Numbered from the stretch's first letter, positions 43,185-53,446 are shown. The stretch is DNA of 64,000 bases from Roseateles toxinivorans (GCF_004362525.1 NZ_SNXS01000009.1:62001-126000); one strand, 5' to 3'. The notes: a model not told the origin generated them from the letters alone. Numbers and translations: made by a program.

Positions 43185-44402
43185 ATGACAAATGGATTCA
43201 AGTGGGCAGCCTGTCTGCTGTTGGTATCGGCACAGGCGGCAATGGCGACTGGTGACGGGGCCGTTGACTGGGTGGCCAGGCATGCGGCCCCGATGCCGGC
43301 ACGCGCGGCGGCCGACCTCAGCGATGCCCAGTTGCAGGCCTTTGGCGATGCGGTCGGCCCGGCGCGGGTGGTGGCCCTGGGCGAGCAGACCCATGGCGGA
43401 CGCGAGGAGTTCGAGCTGCGCCTGCGGCTGCTGCGCTATCTGCACGAGAAGAAGGGCTTCGATGTGTTGCTGCTGGAAAGCGGTGTGTTCGACGTCGCGC
43501 TGCTGCAGCAGGCCATGCAGCGTGGCGAGAAGCTCGATGTGCTGGCCCCCGGCAATGTGTTCTATATGTACTCGAAGAGCGATGCCGGTCGCGGCCTGCT
43601 TCGCTATCTGGACCAGCGCCAGGCCGGCCCCCGACCACTGCTGCTCTCGGGCATCGACAGCCAGCTCAGCGGCGGGCTGAGTCAGCGTGAGCTGCTGCCG
43701 CGGCTGAAGACCTGGGTGTCCAATGGAGAGGCCGATTGGCCGCTGTTCGAGCGTCTGGCCGCTGCGCTGTTCGCGCTCGATCGGCGTGCGCCGCCGGCCG
43801 CCGAGCAGCAGCGTTTCGATGCGCTGGCGGCCCGTCTGCGCGCGAAACTGTGCGATGCCGGCGCTGGCGACGGCCTGCTGTGCCGCAGCCTGGCCAGCCT
43901 GCAGGCCCAGGCGGCTACCCTGTGGCGCGGCGACTACCAGCGCGACCATGCGATGGCCGAGAACATGCTGTGGCAGTTGGAACAGCTCTACCCGGGCAAG
44001 AAGGTGGTGGTCTGGGGTCACATCATCCACCTCGCCCGCGGCGTGAAAATGGACGAGCAGCACCGCTTTGCCGGCGACATCCTCGGCGAGAAACTGGGCC
44101 GCGACTACTACGTGCTGAACACGACGGCGCTGCAGGGCAGCTTCCTCGAGTTTGCCTCCGGGCAGGTGCAGCCCGTGCCGCCGGCCTATCCGCGCAGTCT
44201 GGAATCTGCGCTGGCCCAGAGCCCGGCCGATTTCATCTTCCTGAACGCGCCGCGGCCCATGCAAGCCGGCGTCGCCGGCCTGCCGGCACGCTCGATGGAG
44301 TTCGGCTACGGCCTGCCCGCCGGCTCGGCCTCGGGCCTCGGCGGGCACTGGGACGGCGTGTTCTACATCCGCGAGATGCGGCCGGTGACGATGGAGCGCT
44401 GA
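43185..44402 (+). CDS. Erythromycin-esterase-like (EreA/EreB fold) secreted protein
   Basis: The 405-residue protein has a signal peptide (FKWAACLLLVSAQAAMATG). It carries erythromycin-esterase-fold motifs: VVALGEQTHGGREEFELRLRLLRYL (conserved Glu and His, residues about 63-87), FDVLLLESGVFD, RDHAMAENMLW (second His/Glu pair) and VVWGHIIHLARG (His). Members include macrolide esterases and succinoglycan-biosynthesis relatives of unknown role. A secreted version in a core neighbourhood argues against a dedicated resistance gene. Start ATG 43185 is preceded by GAGGTCGAGTG. Confidence 0.85.
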   Translation: MTNGFKWAACLLLVSAQAAMATGDGAVDWVARHAAPMPARAAADLSDAQLQAFGDAVGPARVVALGEQTHGGREEFELRLRLLRYLHEKKGFDVLLLESGVFDVALLQQAMQRGEKLDVLAPGNVFYMYSKSDAGRGLLRYLDQRQAGPRPLLLSGIDSQLSGGLSQRELLPRLKTWVSNGEADWPLFERLAAALFALDRRAPPAAEQQRFDALAARLRAKLCDAGAGDGLLCRSLASLQAQAATLWRGDYQRDHAMAENMLWQLEQLYPGKKVVVWGHIIHLARGVKMDEQHRFAGDILGEKLGRDYYVLNTTALQGSFLEFASGQVQPVPPAYPRSLESALAQSPADFIFLNAPRPMQAGVAGLPARSMEFGYGLPAGSASGLGGHWDGVFYIREMRPVTMER

Positions 44403-44419
44403 GCGGGTGGGCGCTGAAT

Positions 44420-45529
44420 TCAGCGCACCATCGCCTTGCGGTACCACTGATGGAAGTGGCGCATGCCATCTTCCATCGGGCTCTGGTAGGGGCCTGATTC
44501 GTCGTCGCCGCGCTCGAACAGTGCCTTGCGGCCCAGGTCCATGCGCTCTGCGATCTCGTCGTCCTCGATGCAGGTCTCCATATAGGCGGCCTGCTCGGCC
44601 TCGATGAAGTCGCGCTCGAAGGCGGCGATCTCTTCGGGGTAGTAGAACTCGACCAGGTTCAGCGTCTTCTGCGGGCCCTTGGGTATCAGGGTCGAGACCA
44701 CCAGCACATGGGGGTACCACTCGACCATGATGTGCGGGTAATAGGTCAGCCAGATCGCGCCATGCTTCGGAGTCTGGCCCTGGCTGTACTGCAGCACCTG
44801 CTCATGCCACTTGGCATAGGTGGCCGAGCCCGGCTTGGCCAGCGCGTTGTGCACACCCACCGTCTGCACCGAATGGTGGCGGCCGAATTCCCAGGCCAGA
44901 TCGTCACAGCTGACGAAGTGGCCCAGGCCGGGGTGGAAGGGCGCAACGTGATAGTCCTCCAGGTAGACCTCGATGAAGGTCTTCCAGTTGTAGTTGCACT
45001 CGTGCACATGGACCTTGTCCAGCACATAGCCGGTGAAGTCGAGTTCGGCGCGAGGCCCCAAGTTGGCGAGGTCGGCGGCAATGTCCCTGCCGTTGTCCTC
45101 AAACAACATTCCGTTCCATTCTCGCAATCGGTAACGATTGAGATGCAAGCAGGGATCCTCGGCGAAGTGCGGCGCGCCGACCAGCTCGCCCTGCAGGTCA
45201 TAGGTCCAGCGGTGGATGGGGCAGACGATATTGCTCTTGGTGTTGCCGCGGCCGCGCAGCATCAGCGCCTGGCGATGGCGGCAGACATTCGATAGCAGCT
45301 CTATGCCCTGGGGCGTGCGCACCAAAGCGCGGCCCTCGCCCTCCTGGGGAAGGGCGTAGTAGTCGCCTATCTCGGGCACGGCCAGCGTGTGGCCGAGATA
45401 ACGGGGCCCGTGCTGAAAGATCAGCTCCTGCTCTCTGCGGAACAGGCCCTCATCGAAATAGCTGGATACGGATAGTTGAGTGCTGCGGCTGCGCTCAAGA
45501 GCCTCAAACGCGATGCTCAGGTCGGACAT
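44420..45529 (-). CDS. Rieske non-heme iron oxygenase, alpha subunit type
   Basis: The 369-residue protein has a Rieske domain (about 35-130) with CRHR (about 84) and CPIHRW (about 102-107), the C-x-H/C-x2-H 2Fe-2S ligands. The catalytic domain has ETFIEVYLEDYHVAPFHPGL-type mononuclear iron sequence (WKTFIEVYLEDYHV, two His and an Asp nearby). It lacks a beta subunit gene, like choline-monooxygenase and other homomeric types. It is found beside xseB in many Burkholderiales, so it belongs to the core rather than the islands. The leader contains hairpins with a U tract (45617-45646). Substrate unknown. Confidence 0.9.
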   Translation of the reverse strand: MSDLSIAFEALERSRSTQLSVSSYFDEGLFRREQELIFQHGPRYLGHTLAVPEIGDYYALPQEGEGRALVRTPQGIELLSNVCRHRQALMLRGRGNTKSNIVCPIHRWTYDLQGELVGAPHFAEDPCLHLNRYRLREWNGMLFEDNGRDIAADLANLGPRAELDFTGYVLDKVHVHECNYNWKTFIEVYLEDYHVAPFHPGLGHFVSCDDLAWEFGRHHSVQTVGVHNALAKPGSATYAKWHEQVLQYSQGQTPKHGAIWLTYYPHIMVEWYPHVLVVSTLIPKGPQKTLNLVEFYYPEEIAAFERDFIEAEQAAYMETCIEDDEIAERMDLGRKALFERGDDESGPYQSPMEDGMRHFHQWYRKAMVR

Positions 45530-45616
45530 GATCCAAGAGGGTCTCCAAAAACCAATGTCAACCGCCCACGCCCTCGGGACGGGTGGGTTTGTCGGGGCAC
45601 CGGCACCGTGCCGGCA

Positions 45617-45646
45617 AGAAAAAACAATGCGCGGCAGTTGCCGCGC
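45617..45646 (-). terminator. Terminator-like hairpin in the Rieske gene leader (possible attenuator)
   Basis: On the minus strand an 8-bp GC-rich stem (GCGCGGCA/TGCCGCGC, 45629-45646) is followed after four bases by six Ts (45624-45619), the layout of an intrinsic terminator. It lies 88 bases before the Rieske start codon and no gene lies between 45530 and the xseB start at 46009. A second hairpin, CCGGCAC-C-GTGCCGG, follows at 45600-45614. It may therefore be an attenuator for the Rieske gene. The rest of 45530-46008 shows no gene. Confidence 0.45.
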
Positions 45647-46008
45647 GAGGGCGGGATTGTACCCAGCCCCCATTTTTCGGGTTGGGAAAGCGCAATCGCG
45701 CTGAAATCGGCGGAGCGAGCCGACGGTCGGAACCCCGACTGTTCGCTCTGCGGTTGGCATCCGTCTTGATGCGTGGGAAAATATCCCACAAACTATTGCG
45801 GGAGTGAAAAATGCCTCGTGAACACCCGGACCGGATCGCTTGCGCGGGCCCGGCTTCGTCGACGCAGCAGGGATGGCCCCTAGGGTATGTACTGCTCTGT
45901 TTGCCCGGATGGGTCTTCGTCTCCATGCTTGCAAACCACCTTGCGCGCGTCACGTCTGGCCCGGAGTGCAGAGTGCACCCGATTACAATGGAAGTTTCGC
46001 CCGTTGAA

Positions 46009-46251
46009 ATGACCAAGACCTCTACCACCACACAGAAGCGTGCTGCGCCCGCGAGCTATGAAGAGGCGCTGGCCGAACTGGAGCGCCTGGTGGCCAGCAT
46101 GGAGGCCGGCCAGCTGCCGCTGGACCAGTTGCTGGGCAGCTATCAACGAGGCGCGGAATTGCTGGGCTACTGCCGCTCGCGGCTGCAGGCCGTGGAGAGC
46201 CAGGTCAAGCTGCTGGAAGACGGGGAGCTCAAGGTGTGGGAGGGATCATGA
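46009..46251 (+). CDS. xseB: Exodeoxyribonuclease VII small subunit
   Basis: The 80-residue protein has the single XseB domain: [55 protein letters not shown]. The two-helix coiled coil packs on XseA in a large complex that degrades single-stranded DNA. ATG 46009 is chosen because upstream in-frame codons precede any family similarity. Its stop overlaps ispA (ATGA), the usual arrangement in proteobacteria. Confidence 0.95.
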   Translation: MTKTSTTTQKRAAPASYEEALAELERLVASMEAGQLPLDQLLGSYQRGAELLGYCRSRLQAVESQVKLLEDGELKVWEGS

Positions 46252-47144
46252 ATATGCGGACCGCAGAGTTCGAGACGTGGGTGAGCAGGACCCTGCAGCA
46301 GGTCGAGGAGGCATTGGAGCGGTGGGTGCCCAGTGATGCACCGGCCGGTCTGGGCGAGGCCATGCGCTACGCCGTGCTGGGAGGTGGCAAGCGCCTGCGC
46401 CCGCTGCTGGTGATGGCCACCTGCGAGGCCGTTGGCGGCCAGCCCGAGGCGGCGTTGCGCGCGGCCTGCGCGGTGGAGCTGATCCATGCCTACTCGCTGG
46501 TGCATGACGACATGCCCTGCATGGACGATGACGTGCTGCGCCGCGGCAAGCCCACCGTCCATGTGCAGTTCGGCGAAGCCCAGGCCATGCTGGCCGGTGA
46601 CGCGATGCAGGCCCTGGCCTTCGAGGTGCTGACGCCCGAGGGCGAGCAGGTGCCTCCTGCGCTGCAGGCCCGCCTGTGTTCGTTGTTGGCCCGCTCGGCT
46701 GGTCACGCCGGCATGGCCGGTGGCCAGGCCATAGACCTGGCCAGCGTCGGTCATCCCTTGGACGAGCCTTCGCTGCGCGATATGCACCGCCGCAAGACCG
46801 GCCTGCTGCTGCAGGCCAGTGTGCTGATGGGGGCGGCCTGCGGCAACACCAGCCCCGCTACCTGGGCCGCGCTGGCCGACTACGGTTCGGCCATCGGCCT
46901 GGCCTTCCAGGTGGTGGACGATATTCTTGATGTGACCCAGGACTCCGAGGTGCTGGGCAAGACCGCCGGCAAGGATCAGGACGCCAACAAGCCGACCTTC
47001 GTCAGCGTGCTGGGTCTGGACGCTGCGCGCCGCCATGCCGAGGAACTGCGCGACCATGCCCACCGGGCCCTGGCCGCCAGCGGCCTGAGCAATGCCGCGC
47101 GGCTGAGCATGCTGGCCGACAAGGTCGTTGAACGGGACAGCTGA
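46248..47144 (+). CDS. ispA: Farnesyl diphosphate synthase (polyprenyl synthetase)
   Basis: The 298-residue protein has [22 protein letters not shown] (substrate Arg/Lys), the first aspartate-rich motif [39 protein letters not shown] and the second motif [24 protein letters not shown]. The small residues before the first DDxxD fit a C15 product. It works in the cytoplasm, joining IPP and DMAPP for ubiquinone and undecaprenyl synthesis. It lies six bases before dxs, so precursor supply and elongation are co-expressed. Confidence 0.96.
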   Translation: MNMRTAEFETWVSRTLQQVEEALERWVPSDAPAGLGEAMRYAVLGGGKRLRPLLVMATCEAVGGQPEAALRAACAVELIHAYSLVHDDMPCMDDDVLRRGKPTVHVQFGEAQAMLAGDAMQALAFEVLTPEGEQVPPALQARLCSLLARSAGHAGMAGGQAIDLASVGHPLDEPSLRDMHRRKTGLLLQASVLMGAACGNTSPATWAALADYGSAIGLAFQVVDDILDVTQDSEVLGKTAGKDQDANKPTFVSVLGLDAARRHAEELRDHAHRALAASGLSNAARLSMLADKVVERDS

Positions 47145-47150
47145 CACGAC

Positions 47151-49073
47151 ATGAAATATTCGCTTCTGAACACCATCAACAGCCCGGCGGATCTGCGCCG
47201 CCTGCCGCGCCATGAGTTGCAACGGCTGGCCGATGAGCTGCGCGCCTTCGTGCTGGAGAGCGTGTCCAAGACCGGTGGCCACCTGTCATCGAACCTGGGC
47301 ACGGTGGAGCTGACGATCGCGCTGCACTATGTGTTCAACACGCCCGAGGACCGTCTGGTCTGGGATGTGGGCCACCAGACCTATCCGCACAAGGTGCTGA
47401 CCGGCCGCCGCGACCGCATGGGCACCCTGCGCCAGCTGGGCGGCATCGGCGGCTTCCCGCGCCGAGACGAGAGCGAGTACGACACCTTCGGCACCGCCCA
47501 CTCCAGCACCTCGATCTCGGCCGCGCACGGCATGGCCATGGCGGCCAAGATCAAGGGCGAGGACCGCAAGGCGGTGGCCATCATCGGCGACGGGGCGATG
47601 ACCGCAGGCATGGCCTTCGAGGCTCTGAACAACGCCGGCGTGGCCAACGCCGGCATGCTGGGCGACATGCTGGTGGTGCTGAACGACAACGATATGTCGA
47701 TCTCGCCGCCGGTGGGTGCGCTGAACAAATACCTTGCCCGCCTGATGAGCGGCAAGTTCTACGCCACCGCGCGCGAAGGCGCCAAGCAAGTGCTGAAGAA
47801 TGCGCCGCCGCTGTTCGAGCTGGCACGGCGCTTCGAGGAGCATGCCAAGGGCATGGTCGTGCCGGGCACGATCTTCGAGGAGTTCGGCTTCAACTATGTC
47901 GGGCCCATCGACGGCCATGACCTCGACTCGCTGATCCCGACGCTTGAGAACCTGCGTGACCTGAAAGGCCCGCAGTTCCTGCATGTGGTGACCAAGAAGG
48001 GCTTTGGTTACAAGCTGGCCGAGGCCGATCCGGTCAAGTACCACGCCGCCTCGGGCAAGTTCAATCCGGCCGAGGGCTTTGCCAAGGCCACCGGCCCGGC
48101 CAAGCCGGCCTTCATGCATGTGTTCGGCCAGTGGCTGTGCGATATGGCCGAGAAGGACAAGCGTCTGGTCGGCATCACGCCGGCGATGCGCGAGGGCTCG
48201 GGCATGGTCGAGTTCCACAAGCGCTTCCCGACCCGTTACCACGACGTCGGCATTGCCGAGCAGCATGCGGTGACCTTTGCCGCCGGCATGGCCTGTGAGG
48301 GCATGAAGCCGGTGGTGGCGATCTACTCGACCTTTCTGCAGCGTGGCTATGACCAGCTGATCCATGACGTGGCAATCCAGAACCTGCCGGTGCTGTTTGC
48401 GCTGGACCGCTCGGGCCTGGTCGGTGGCGATGGCGCCACCCATGCCGGGGCCTATGACCTAGCCTATCTGCGCTGCATTCCGAATATGAGCGTGCTGGCT
48501 CCGGCCGACGAGAACGAGTGCCGCCAGTCGCTGTACACCGCCTTCCTGCAGGACAGCCCGACCGCCGTGCGCTACCCGCGTGGCACCGGCGTCGGCGTCG
48601 AGATCCAGACCGAGATGACGGCCCTGCCCTGGGGCAAGGGCGAGATCCGCCGCGAGTCGGGCATTGCCCAGGGCCGTGGTGCGCAGCGCATCGCCATCCT
48701 GGCCTTTGGCACCCTGCTGTACCCGGCCCTGAAGGCGGCCGAGCAACTCGACGCGACGGTGGCCAATATGCGCTTCGTCAAGCCGCTGGACGATGAGCTG
48801 GTGGCCGAGCTGGCGCGCACGCACGATGCGCTGGTGACGGTGGAAGAGGGCTGCGTGATGGGTGGCGCCGGCAGCGCTGTGCTGGAGTCGCTGCAGAAGT
48901 CGGGCCTGAACCTGCCGGTGCTGCAGCTGGGCCTGCCGGACGAATTCGTCGAGCACGGCGATCCGGCCAAGCAGCTGGCGGGCTGTGGCCTGGATGCGGC
49001 CGGCATCGAGCAATCGATACTGCAGCGCTTCGGCTCCCGTCCGACCCTGGTGCGGCCCGCCGCCAGCAGCTGA
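47151..49073 (+). CDS. dxs: 1-deoxy-D-xylulose-5-phosphate synthase
   Basis: The 640-residue protein has the full thiamine-diphosphate enzyme layout. [48 protein letters not shown] is at the N-terminus, and [21 protein letters not shown] with [11 protein letters not shown] forms the cofactor site. The transketolase-type pyrimidine domain has [19 protein letters not shown] (catalytic Glu), and the C-terminal domain has [14 protein letters not shown]. It makes DXP from pyruvate and glyceraldehyde 3-phosphate, the first step of the MEP pathway, which ispA uses downstream. Confidence 0.98.
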   Translation: MKYSLLNTINSPADLRRLPRHELQRLADELRAFVLESVSKTGGHLSSNLGTVELTIALHYVFNTPEDRLVWDVGHQTYPHKVLTGRRDRMGTLRQLGGIGGFPRRDESEYDTFGTAHSSTSISAAHGMAMAAKIKGEDRKAVAIIGDGAMTAGMAFEALNNAGVANAGMLGDMLVVLNDNDMSISPPVGALNKYLARLMSGKFYATAREGAKQVLKNAPPLFELARRFEEHAKGMVVPGTIFEEFGFNYVGPIDGHDLDSLIPTLENLRDLKGPQFLHVVTKKGFGYKLAEADPVKYHAASGKFNPAEGFAKATGPAKPAFMHVFGQWLCDMAEKDKRLVGITPAMREGSGMVEFHKRFPTRYHDVGIAEQHAVTFAAGMACEGMKPVVAIYSTFLQRGYDQLIHDVAIQNLPVLFALDRSGLVGGDGATHAGAYDLAYLRCIPNMSVLAPADENECRQSLYTAFLQDSPTAVRYPRGTGVGVEIQTEMTALPWGKGEIRRESGIAQGRGAQRIAILAFGTLLYPALKAAEQLDATVANMRFVKPLDDELVAELARTHDALVTVEEGCVMGGAGSAVLESLQKSGLNLPVLQLGLPDEFVEHGDPAKQLAGCGLDAAGIEQSILQRFGSRPTLVRPAASS

Positions 49074-49209
49074 GTTCCCTGCCCGGGCCGTTGACGGCTC
49101 GGTGATAACCCTCGGGCAGCAGGGCGCTGCGTTTGCTGTCATTCTTGCCACCATCGACCTACCCTTTGTCCGGGTCCGCCCCCGGCGCCGCTCAGCGGCG
49201 AAGCGAACC

Positions 49210-50004
49210 ATGAACCAAATCACCGATCTGCTGCACATCCCCGACACCCAGAGCGAGCGCGACGAGCGCCATCTGGTCATCCAGCGCGTGGGCATCAAGG
49301 ACGTACGCTATCCGATGCAGATCCGCGTCGCCGGCAAGTCGCAGCCGACCGTAGGCCAGTGGACCCTGGATGTGGCCCTGCCGGCGGAGAAGAAGGGCAC
49401 GCATATGTCGCGCCTGATCGCCTGGCTGGACTCGCTGAATCGCCCGCTTGATGCCGCCACCCTGAAGACCGAGCTGGCGCTGATGCTGGACAAGCTGCAT
49501 GCCAGCGAGGGCCGTATCGAGGCCCGCTTCCCGTTCTTCATCCGCAAGCGCGCGCCGGTGTCCGGGGTCGAGAGCCTGCTCGACTACCAGGGTGCCTGGA
49601 TCGCCGAAACCCGCGGTGGCCGCACCGCCATCTGGGCCGAGGTGGCCGTGCCGGTGAAGAGCCTATGCCCCTGCTCCAAGGAAATCTCCGACTACGGCGC
49701 GCACAACCAGCGCTCGCTGGTGACCGTCAAGGTCGAGCTGATCGGTGAAGAAATCCCCTGGAATCAGCTGGTGCGCTTCGCCGAGGAAAGCGCCTCCAGC
49801 GAAATCTGGCCGCTGCTGAAGCGCCCGGACGAGAAGTGGGTCACCGAGCGGGCCTACGAGAACCCCAAGTTCGTCGAGGACCTGGTGCGTGATGTCGCGC
49901 TGCGCCTGAATGCCGATGCCCGCATCGGCCGTTACAACGTGGATGTGGAGAACTTCGAGTCCATCCACAATCACAGCGCTTACGCCCACATCGAACGCAA
50001 CTGA
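49210..50004 (+). CDS. folE2: GTP cyclohydrolase FolE2
   Basis: The 264-residue protein has [29 protein letters not shown], the catalytic/zinc Cys in [21 protein letters not shown] and the final [17 protein letters not shown] with its His ligands. This is the type IB enzyme, which opens tetrahydrofolate synthesis from GTP and can use metals other than zinc. ATG 49210 is followed directly by [14 protein letters not shown]; the in-frame extension to 48985 overlaps dxs and lacks similarity. No riboswitch-like structure is evident in the 136-bp gap after dxs. Confidence 0.96.
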   Translation: MNQITDLLHIPDTQSERDERHLVIQRVGIKDVRYPMQIRVAGKSQPTVGQWTLDVALPAEKKGTHMSRLIAWLDSLNRPLDAATLKTELALMLDKLHASEGRIEARFPFFIRKRAPVSGVESLLDYQGAWIAETRGGRTAIWAEVAVPVKSLCPCSKEISDYGAHNQRSLVTVKVELIGEEIPWNQLVRFAEESASSEIWPLLKRPDEKWVTERAYENPKFVEDLVRDVALRLNADARIGRYNVDVENFESIHNHSAYAHIERN

Positions 50005-50102
50005 GTTGCCGGCACGCAGCTGCCGGCGTTCTGTCGGCAGCCTGAAACATCTGCCTGAGAGACTTGACCACCCCAGTCGATAGCCAAGCCCAATCACATC
50101 GA

Positions 50103-50116
50103 TTTGATTAATCAAA
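50103..50116. promoter_or_regulatory. 14-bp palindrome upstream of ahpC
   Basis: TTTGATTAATCAAA is a perfect palindrome in an unusually AT-rich stretch, 62 bases before the ahpC start. ATAG/CGAT elements around it (near 50080-50150) could form part of an OxyR-type site, but the ATAG spacing is not canonical. A redox-regulator operator is likely by context only. Confidence 0.4.
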
Positions 50117-50178
50117 ACTAACGATAACGTGTTTTCGATATAGTTCATCCATCCCTTCAACACCAACGGAAGTTCTCA

Positions 50179-50742
50179 ATGTCCCTGATCAATACCCAAG
50201 TCCAGCCCTTCAAGACCGAAGCCTTCCACAACGGCAAGTTCATCACCGTCACCGAGGAGTCCCTCAAGGGCAAGTGGTCCGTGCTGATCTTCATGCCGGC
50301 AGCCTTCACCTTCAACTGCCCGACCGAAGTCGAGGACGCGGCCGACCACTACGCCGAGTTCCAGAAGGCCGAGACCGAGGTCTACATCGTCACCACCGAT
50401 ACGCATTTCGCGCACAAGGTCTGGCACGAAACTTCGCCGGCCGTCAGCAAGGCCCGCTTCCCCCTGGTCGGCGACCCGACGCACCAGCTGACCAACGCCT
50501 TCGGCGTGCACATCCCCGAAGAAGGCCTGGCCCTGCGCGGCACCTTCGTGATCAACCCTGAAGGCATCATCAAGACGGCCGAAGTGCACTCGAACGAGAT
50601 CGCCCGCGACGTCAAGGAAACCCTGCGCAAGCTCAAGGCTGCCCAGTACACCGCCAAGAACCCTGGCCAGGTCTGCCCTGCCAAGTGGAACGAAGGCGCC
50701 AAGACCATCGCTCCGTCGCTGGACCTGGTCGGTAAGATCTAA
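50179..50742 (+). CDS. ahpC: Alkyl hydroperoxide reductase, peroxidase subunit
   Basis: The 187-residue typical 2-Cys peroxiredoxin has its peroxidatic Cys in FMPAAFTFNCPTEVEDAADHY (about 47) and its resolving Cys in NPGQVCPAKWNEG (about 166). TDTHFAHKVWHE and the C-terminal YF-like helix of the family are also present. It reduces organic peroxides, H2O2 and peroxynitrite in the cytoplasm and is recycled by AhpF, encoded 253 bases downstream. A perfect palindrome lies in its promoter region. Confidence 0.98.
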   Translation: MSLINTQVQPFKTEAFHNGKFITVTEESLKGKWSVLIFMPAAFTFNCPTEVEDAADHYAEFQKAETEVYIVTTDTHFAHKVWHETSPAVSKARFPLVGDPTHQLTNAFGVHIPEEGLALRGTFVINPEGIIKTAEVHSNEIARDVKETLRKLKAAQYTAKNPGQVCPAKWNEGAKTIAPSLDLVGKI

Positions 50743-50759
50743 AGAGATGACCCACCCCC

Positions 50760-50956
50760 GGAGCGCCTGCGGCGCTCCCCCTCAAGGGGGCCGAAGCCGG
50801 ACACAAACAGTCCTGAGGACCGTTTGTGCCTGCCGAGGGCCAGGGCCTCTGGTCCTGGCGAGCCCAGTGGCCCGGCAAAGCCGGTTCCACGGGCTCCGCT
50901 CGGTAAATACCTCCGAGCCGCACTGAAAGCGTCCTGATCTGCGTGGGCGCTTTCAG
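50760..50956. repeat. Multi-hairpin intergenic repeat between ahpC and ahpF
   Basis: Four inverted repeats stand in series: GGAGCGCC/GGCGCTCC (50760-50778), CCCCCT/AGGGGG (50777-50790), CACAAAC...GTTTGTG with inner GTCC/GGAC (50802-50828), and CTGAAAGCG/CGCTTTCAG (50923-50956). The first pair, rich in the GCGCC-TGC-GGCGC and run-of-C/G pattern, looks like the dispersed intergenic repeats of Burkholderiales. Lying between co-directional redox genes it may stabilise the ahpC message or reduce read-through into ahpF. Confidence 0.5.
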
Positions 50957-50995
50957 AGTGGCTTATCCCGCCACGCCTGATCAAGGAGCCCCACC

Positions 50996-52549
50996 ATGTT
51001 GGACGACACCCTCAAATCCCAGCTCAAGTCCTATCTCGAGCGCGTCACCCTCCCGTTCGAGATCACCGCCTCGCTGGACGATGGCGACAGCGCCCGTGAG
51101 ATGCTGGCCCTGCTGCAGGACATCGCCGTGATGTCCGACAAGATCACGTTGAAGACCGACGGCCATGATGCCCGCAGGCCCTCGTTCAGCTTGCAACGTA
51201 CCGGCACGAACCAGAGCCTGCGCTTTGCCGCCATTCCGCTGGGCCATGAGTTCACCTCGCTGGTGCTGGCCCTGCTGTGGACCGGCGGCCACCCGCCCAA
51301 GGCTGAGGCGGATGTCATCGAGCAGATCAAGGCGCTCGATGGCGACTACGCTTTCGAGGTCTATATGAGCCTGACCTGCCACAACTGCCCGGACGTTGTG
51401 CAGGCGCTGAGCCTGATGTCGGTGCTCAACCCCAAGGTCAAGACCGTCATCGTCGACGGCGCGCTGTATCAGGCCGAGGTGAACGAGCGCGAGATCATGG
51501 CCGTGCCCAGCGTCTATCTGAACGGCCAACCCTTCGGTTCGGGCCGCATGACAGTGGAAGAGATCGTCGCCAAGCTCGATACCGGTGCCGGCACCAAGGA
51601 CGCAGCCAAGCTGTCGGCCAAGGAAGCCTTCGACGTGCTGGTTGTCGGTGGTGGCCCCGCCGGCGCCGCAGCTGCGGTCTACGCGGCACGCAAGGGCATA
51701 CGCACGGGCATCGCCGCCGAGCGTTTCGGCGGTCAGGTCAATGACACCTTGGCAATCGAGAACTACATCTCCGTGCTGGAGACCGACGGGCCGAAGTTCG
51801 CCACGAGCCTGGAAGCCCATGTGAAAGCCTATGGCGTGGACGTGATGAATCTGCAGCGCGGCGACAAGCTGATCCCGGCCGCCGCGCCGGGCGGCCTGAT
51901 CGAGGTGCAACTGGCCAATGGCGGTTCGCTCAAGAGCAAGACCGTGATCCTGTCCACCGGTGCGCGCTGGAGGAATGTCAATGTGCCCGGCGAGCAGCAG
52001 TACAAGAACAAGGGCGTGGCCTATTGCCCGCACTGCGACGGGCCGCTCTTCAAGGGCAAGCGGGTGGCAGTGATCGGCGGCGGCAACTCGGGCGTCGAGG
52101 CGGCCATCGATCTGGCCGGCATCGTTACCCATGTGACCCTGATCGAGTTCGGCGACGCGCTGCGTGCCGACGCCGTGCTGGTGACGAAGCTCAAGAGTCT
52201 GGCCAACGTCACCATCCACACCAACGCTCAGACCACCGAGCTGACCGGCGACGGCACCAAGCTGAACGGCCTGACGTACACCGATCGGATCAGCGGCGAA
52301 TCACGTCATATCGAGCTGGAAGGTGTGTTCGTGCAGATCGGCCTGGTGCCCAACACCGAATGGCTGAAGGGCGTGGTCGAGCTGAGCAAGCACGGCGAGA
52401 TCATCGTCGATGCACGGGGCCAGACCTCGGTGCCGGGCGTGTTTGCTGCCGGTGATGCGACGACCGTGCCCTTCAAGCAGATCATCATCGCCGCCGGCGA
52501 TGGCGCGAAGGCTGCCCTGGGCGCCTTTGACCACCTGATGCGCAACTGA
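50996..52549 (+). CDS. ahpF: Alkyl hydroperoxide reductase, flavoprotein disulfide reductase subunit
   Basis: The 517-residue protein has an N-terminal double thioredoxin-like domain with the Cxx[14 protein letters not shown] (about 127-132). The FAD site is [21 protein letters not shown] (about 215), the NADH site is [20 protein letters not shown], the second redox pair is [12 protein letters not shown], and the FAD-closing motif is [26 protein letters not shown]. It transfers electrons from NADH to AhpC. ATG 50996 has AAGGAG upstream. Its stop is immediately adjacent to the convergent rarD stop. Confidence 0.97.
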   Translation: MLDDTLKSQLKSYLERVTLPFEITASLDDGDSAREMLALLQDIAVMSDKITLKTDGHDARRPSFSLQRTGTNQSLRFAAIPLGHEFTSLVLALLWTGGHPPKAEADVIEQIKALDGDYAFEVYMSLTCHNCPDVVQALSLMSVLNPKVKTVIVDGALYQAEVNEREIMAVPSVYLNGQPFGSGRMTVEEIVAKLDTGAGTKDAAKLSAKEAFDVLVVGGGPAGAAAAVYAARKGIRTGIAAERFGGQVNDTLAIENYISVLETDGPKFATSLEAHVKAYGVDVMNLQRGDKLIPAAAPGGLIEVQLANGGSLKSKTVILSTGARWRNVNVPGEQQYKNKGVAYCPHCDGPLFKGKRVAVIGGGNSGVEAAIDLAGIVTHVTLIEFGDALRADAVLVTKLKSLANVTIHTNAQTTELTGDGTKLNGLTYTDRISGESRHIELEGVFVQIGLVPNTEWLKGVVELSKHGEIIVDARGQTSVPGVFAAGDATTVPFKQIIIAAGDGAKAALGAFDHLMRN

Positions 52550-53446
52550 TCAGGCGGGCAGCGGCGCCGGGCGCCAGCGGGTCCACAGGCTCTCGAGGCT
52601 GTAGACCGCCAGCGCCAGCCAGATCAACGCAAAGCCGATCAGGCGCGCCGGCTGAAAGGGCTCGTGAAAGATCCAGACGCCGAGGCCGAACTGCAGGGTT
52701 GGGGCAATGTATTGCAACAGGCCGAGCGTCGTCATCGGGATGCGCCTGGCTCCCGAGGCGAAAAGCAGCAGCGTCACTGCGGTCAGCGGGCCGGCCAGCA
52801 GCAGCAGCGCCAGCGTTGCCCCGTCGCCCGCGACCAGGGCGCCGTGGCCCTGCCAGCTCCACCAGGCCAGGGCGGCGATGGCCACGGGGGTCAGTATCAG
52901 CGTCTCCAGCGTCAGGCCCTCCAGCGCGCCCAGTGGCGCGATCTTGCGCAACAGACCATAGAAGCCAAAGCTGAAGGCCAGGGCGAGGGCTACCCAGGGC
53001 AGGCGGCCGGCCTGCAGGGTCAGCCACAGCACCCCGGCCGCGGCCAGGCCCACGGCCAACCACTGCAGCTTGCGCGGCCGCTCGTGCAGGACCAGAAAGC
53101 CCAGGGCCACATTGACCAGCGGATTGATGAAGTAGCCGAGGCTGGCGTCCAGCACATGGTCGTTCTGCACCGCCCAGACATAGACCAGCCAGTTGCAGGC
53201 CAGCAGCAGGGCGGACAGCGCGAAGGCCGCCAGCACCCTGGGTTTGCCCAGCAGATCGCGCATCCACGCAAAGCGCTTCATCACGGCCAACACCAGCAGC
53301 ACAAAGAGCAGGGACCAGACCGTGCGATGCGCCACCACCTCGGCCGGGTTCACATGGCCGAGCAGCTTGAAGAACAGCGGAAACAGGCCCCAGCAGGCAT
53401 AGGCAAGGGCGGCGCTGAGCACGCCTTTGGAGTAGGAGGAATTCAT
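52550..53446 (-). CDS. rarD: RarD/EamA-family permease
   Basis: The protein of about 298 residues starts MNSSYSKGVLSAALAYACWGLFPLFFKLLGHV, typical of RarD. Ten membrane segments are predicted, with VWAVQNDHVLDASLGYFINPLVNVALGFLVLHERP and TTLGLLQYIAPTLQFGLGVWIFHEPF being the family hallmarks. The start nine codons upstream is not needed. RarD proteins are linked to chloramphenicol sensitivity in some species but their transported compound is unknown. It is convergent with ahpF. Confidence 0.93.
   Translation of the reverse strand: MNSSYSKGVLSAALAYACWGLFPLFFKLLGHVNPAEVVAHRTVWSLLFVLLVLAVMKRFAWMRDLLGKPRVLAAFALSALLLACNWLVYVWAVQNDHVLDASLGYFINPLVNVALGFLVLHERPRKLQWLAVGLAAAGVLWLTLQAGRLPWVALALAFSFGFYGLLRKIAPLGALEGLTLETLILTPVAIAALAWWSWQGHGALVAGDGATLALLLLAGPLTAVTLLLFASGARRIPMTTLGLLQYIAPTLQFGLGVWIFHEPFQPARLIGFALIWLALAVYSLESLWTRWRPAPLPA

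Noticed and set aside
43185-44402. Macrolide resistance gene
   Set aside because: The protein has the erythromycin-esterase fold but is exported and embedded in core genes; resistance activity is not supported by sequence.
45811-46008. N-terminal extension of XseB with a membrane-like segment
   Set aside because: The similarity to XseB starts only after 46009, and the upstream in-frame sequence lacks a ribosome binding site and family support.
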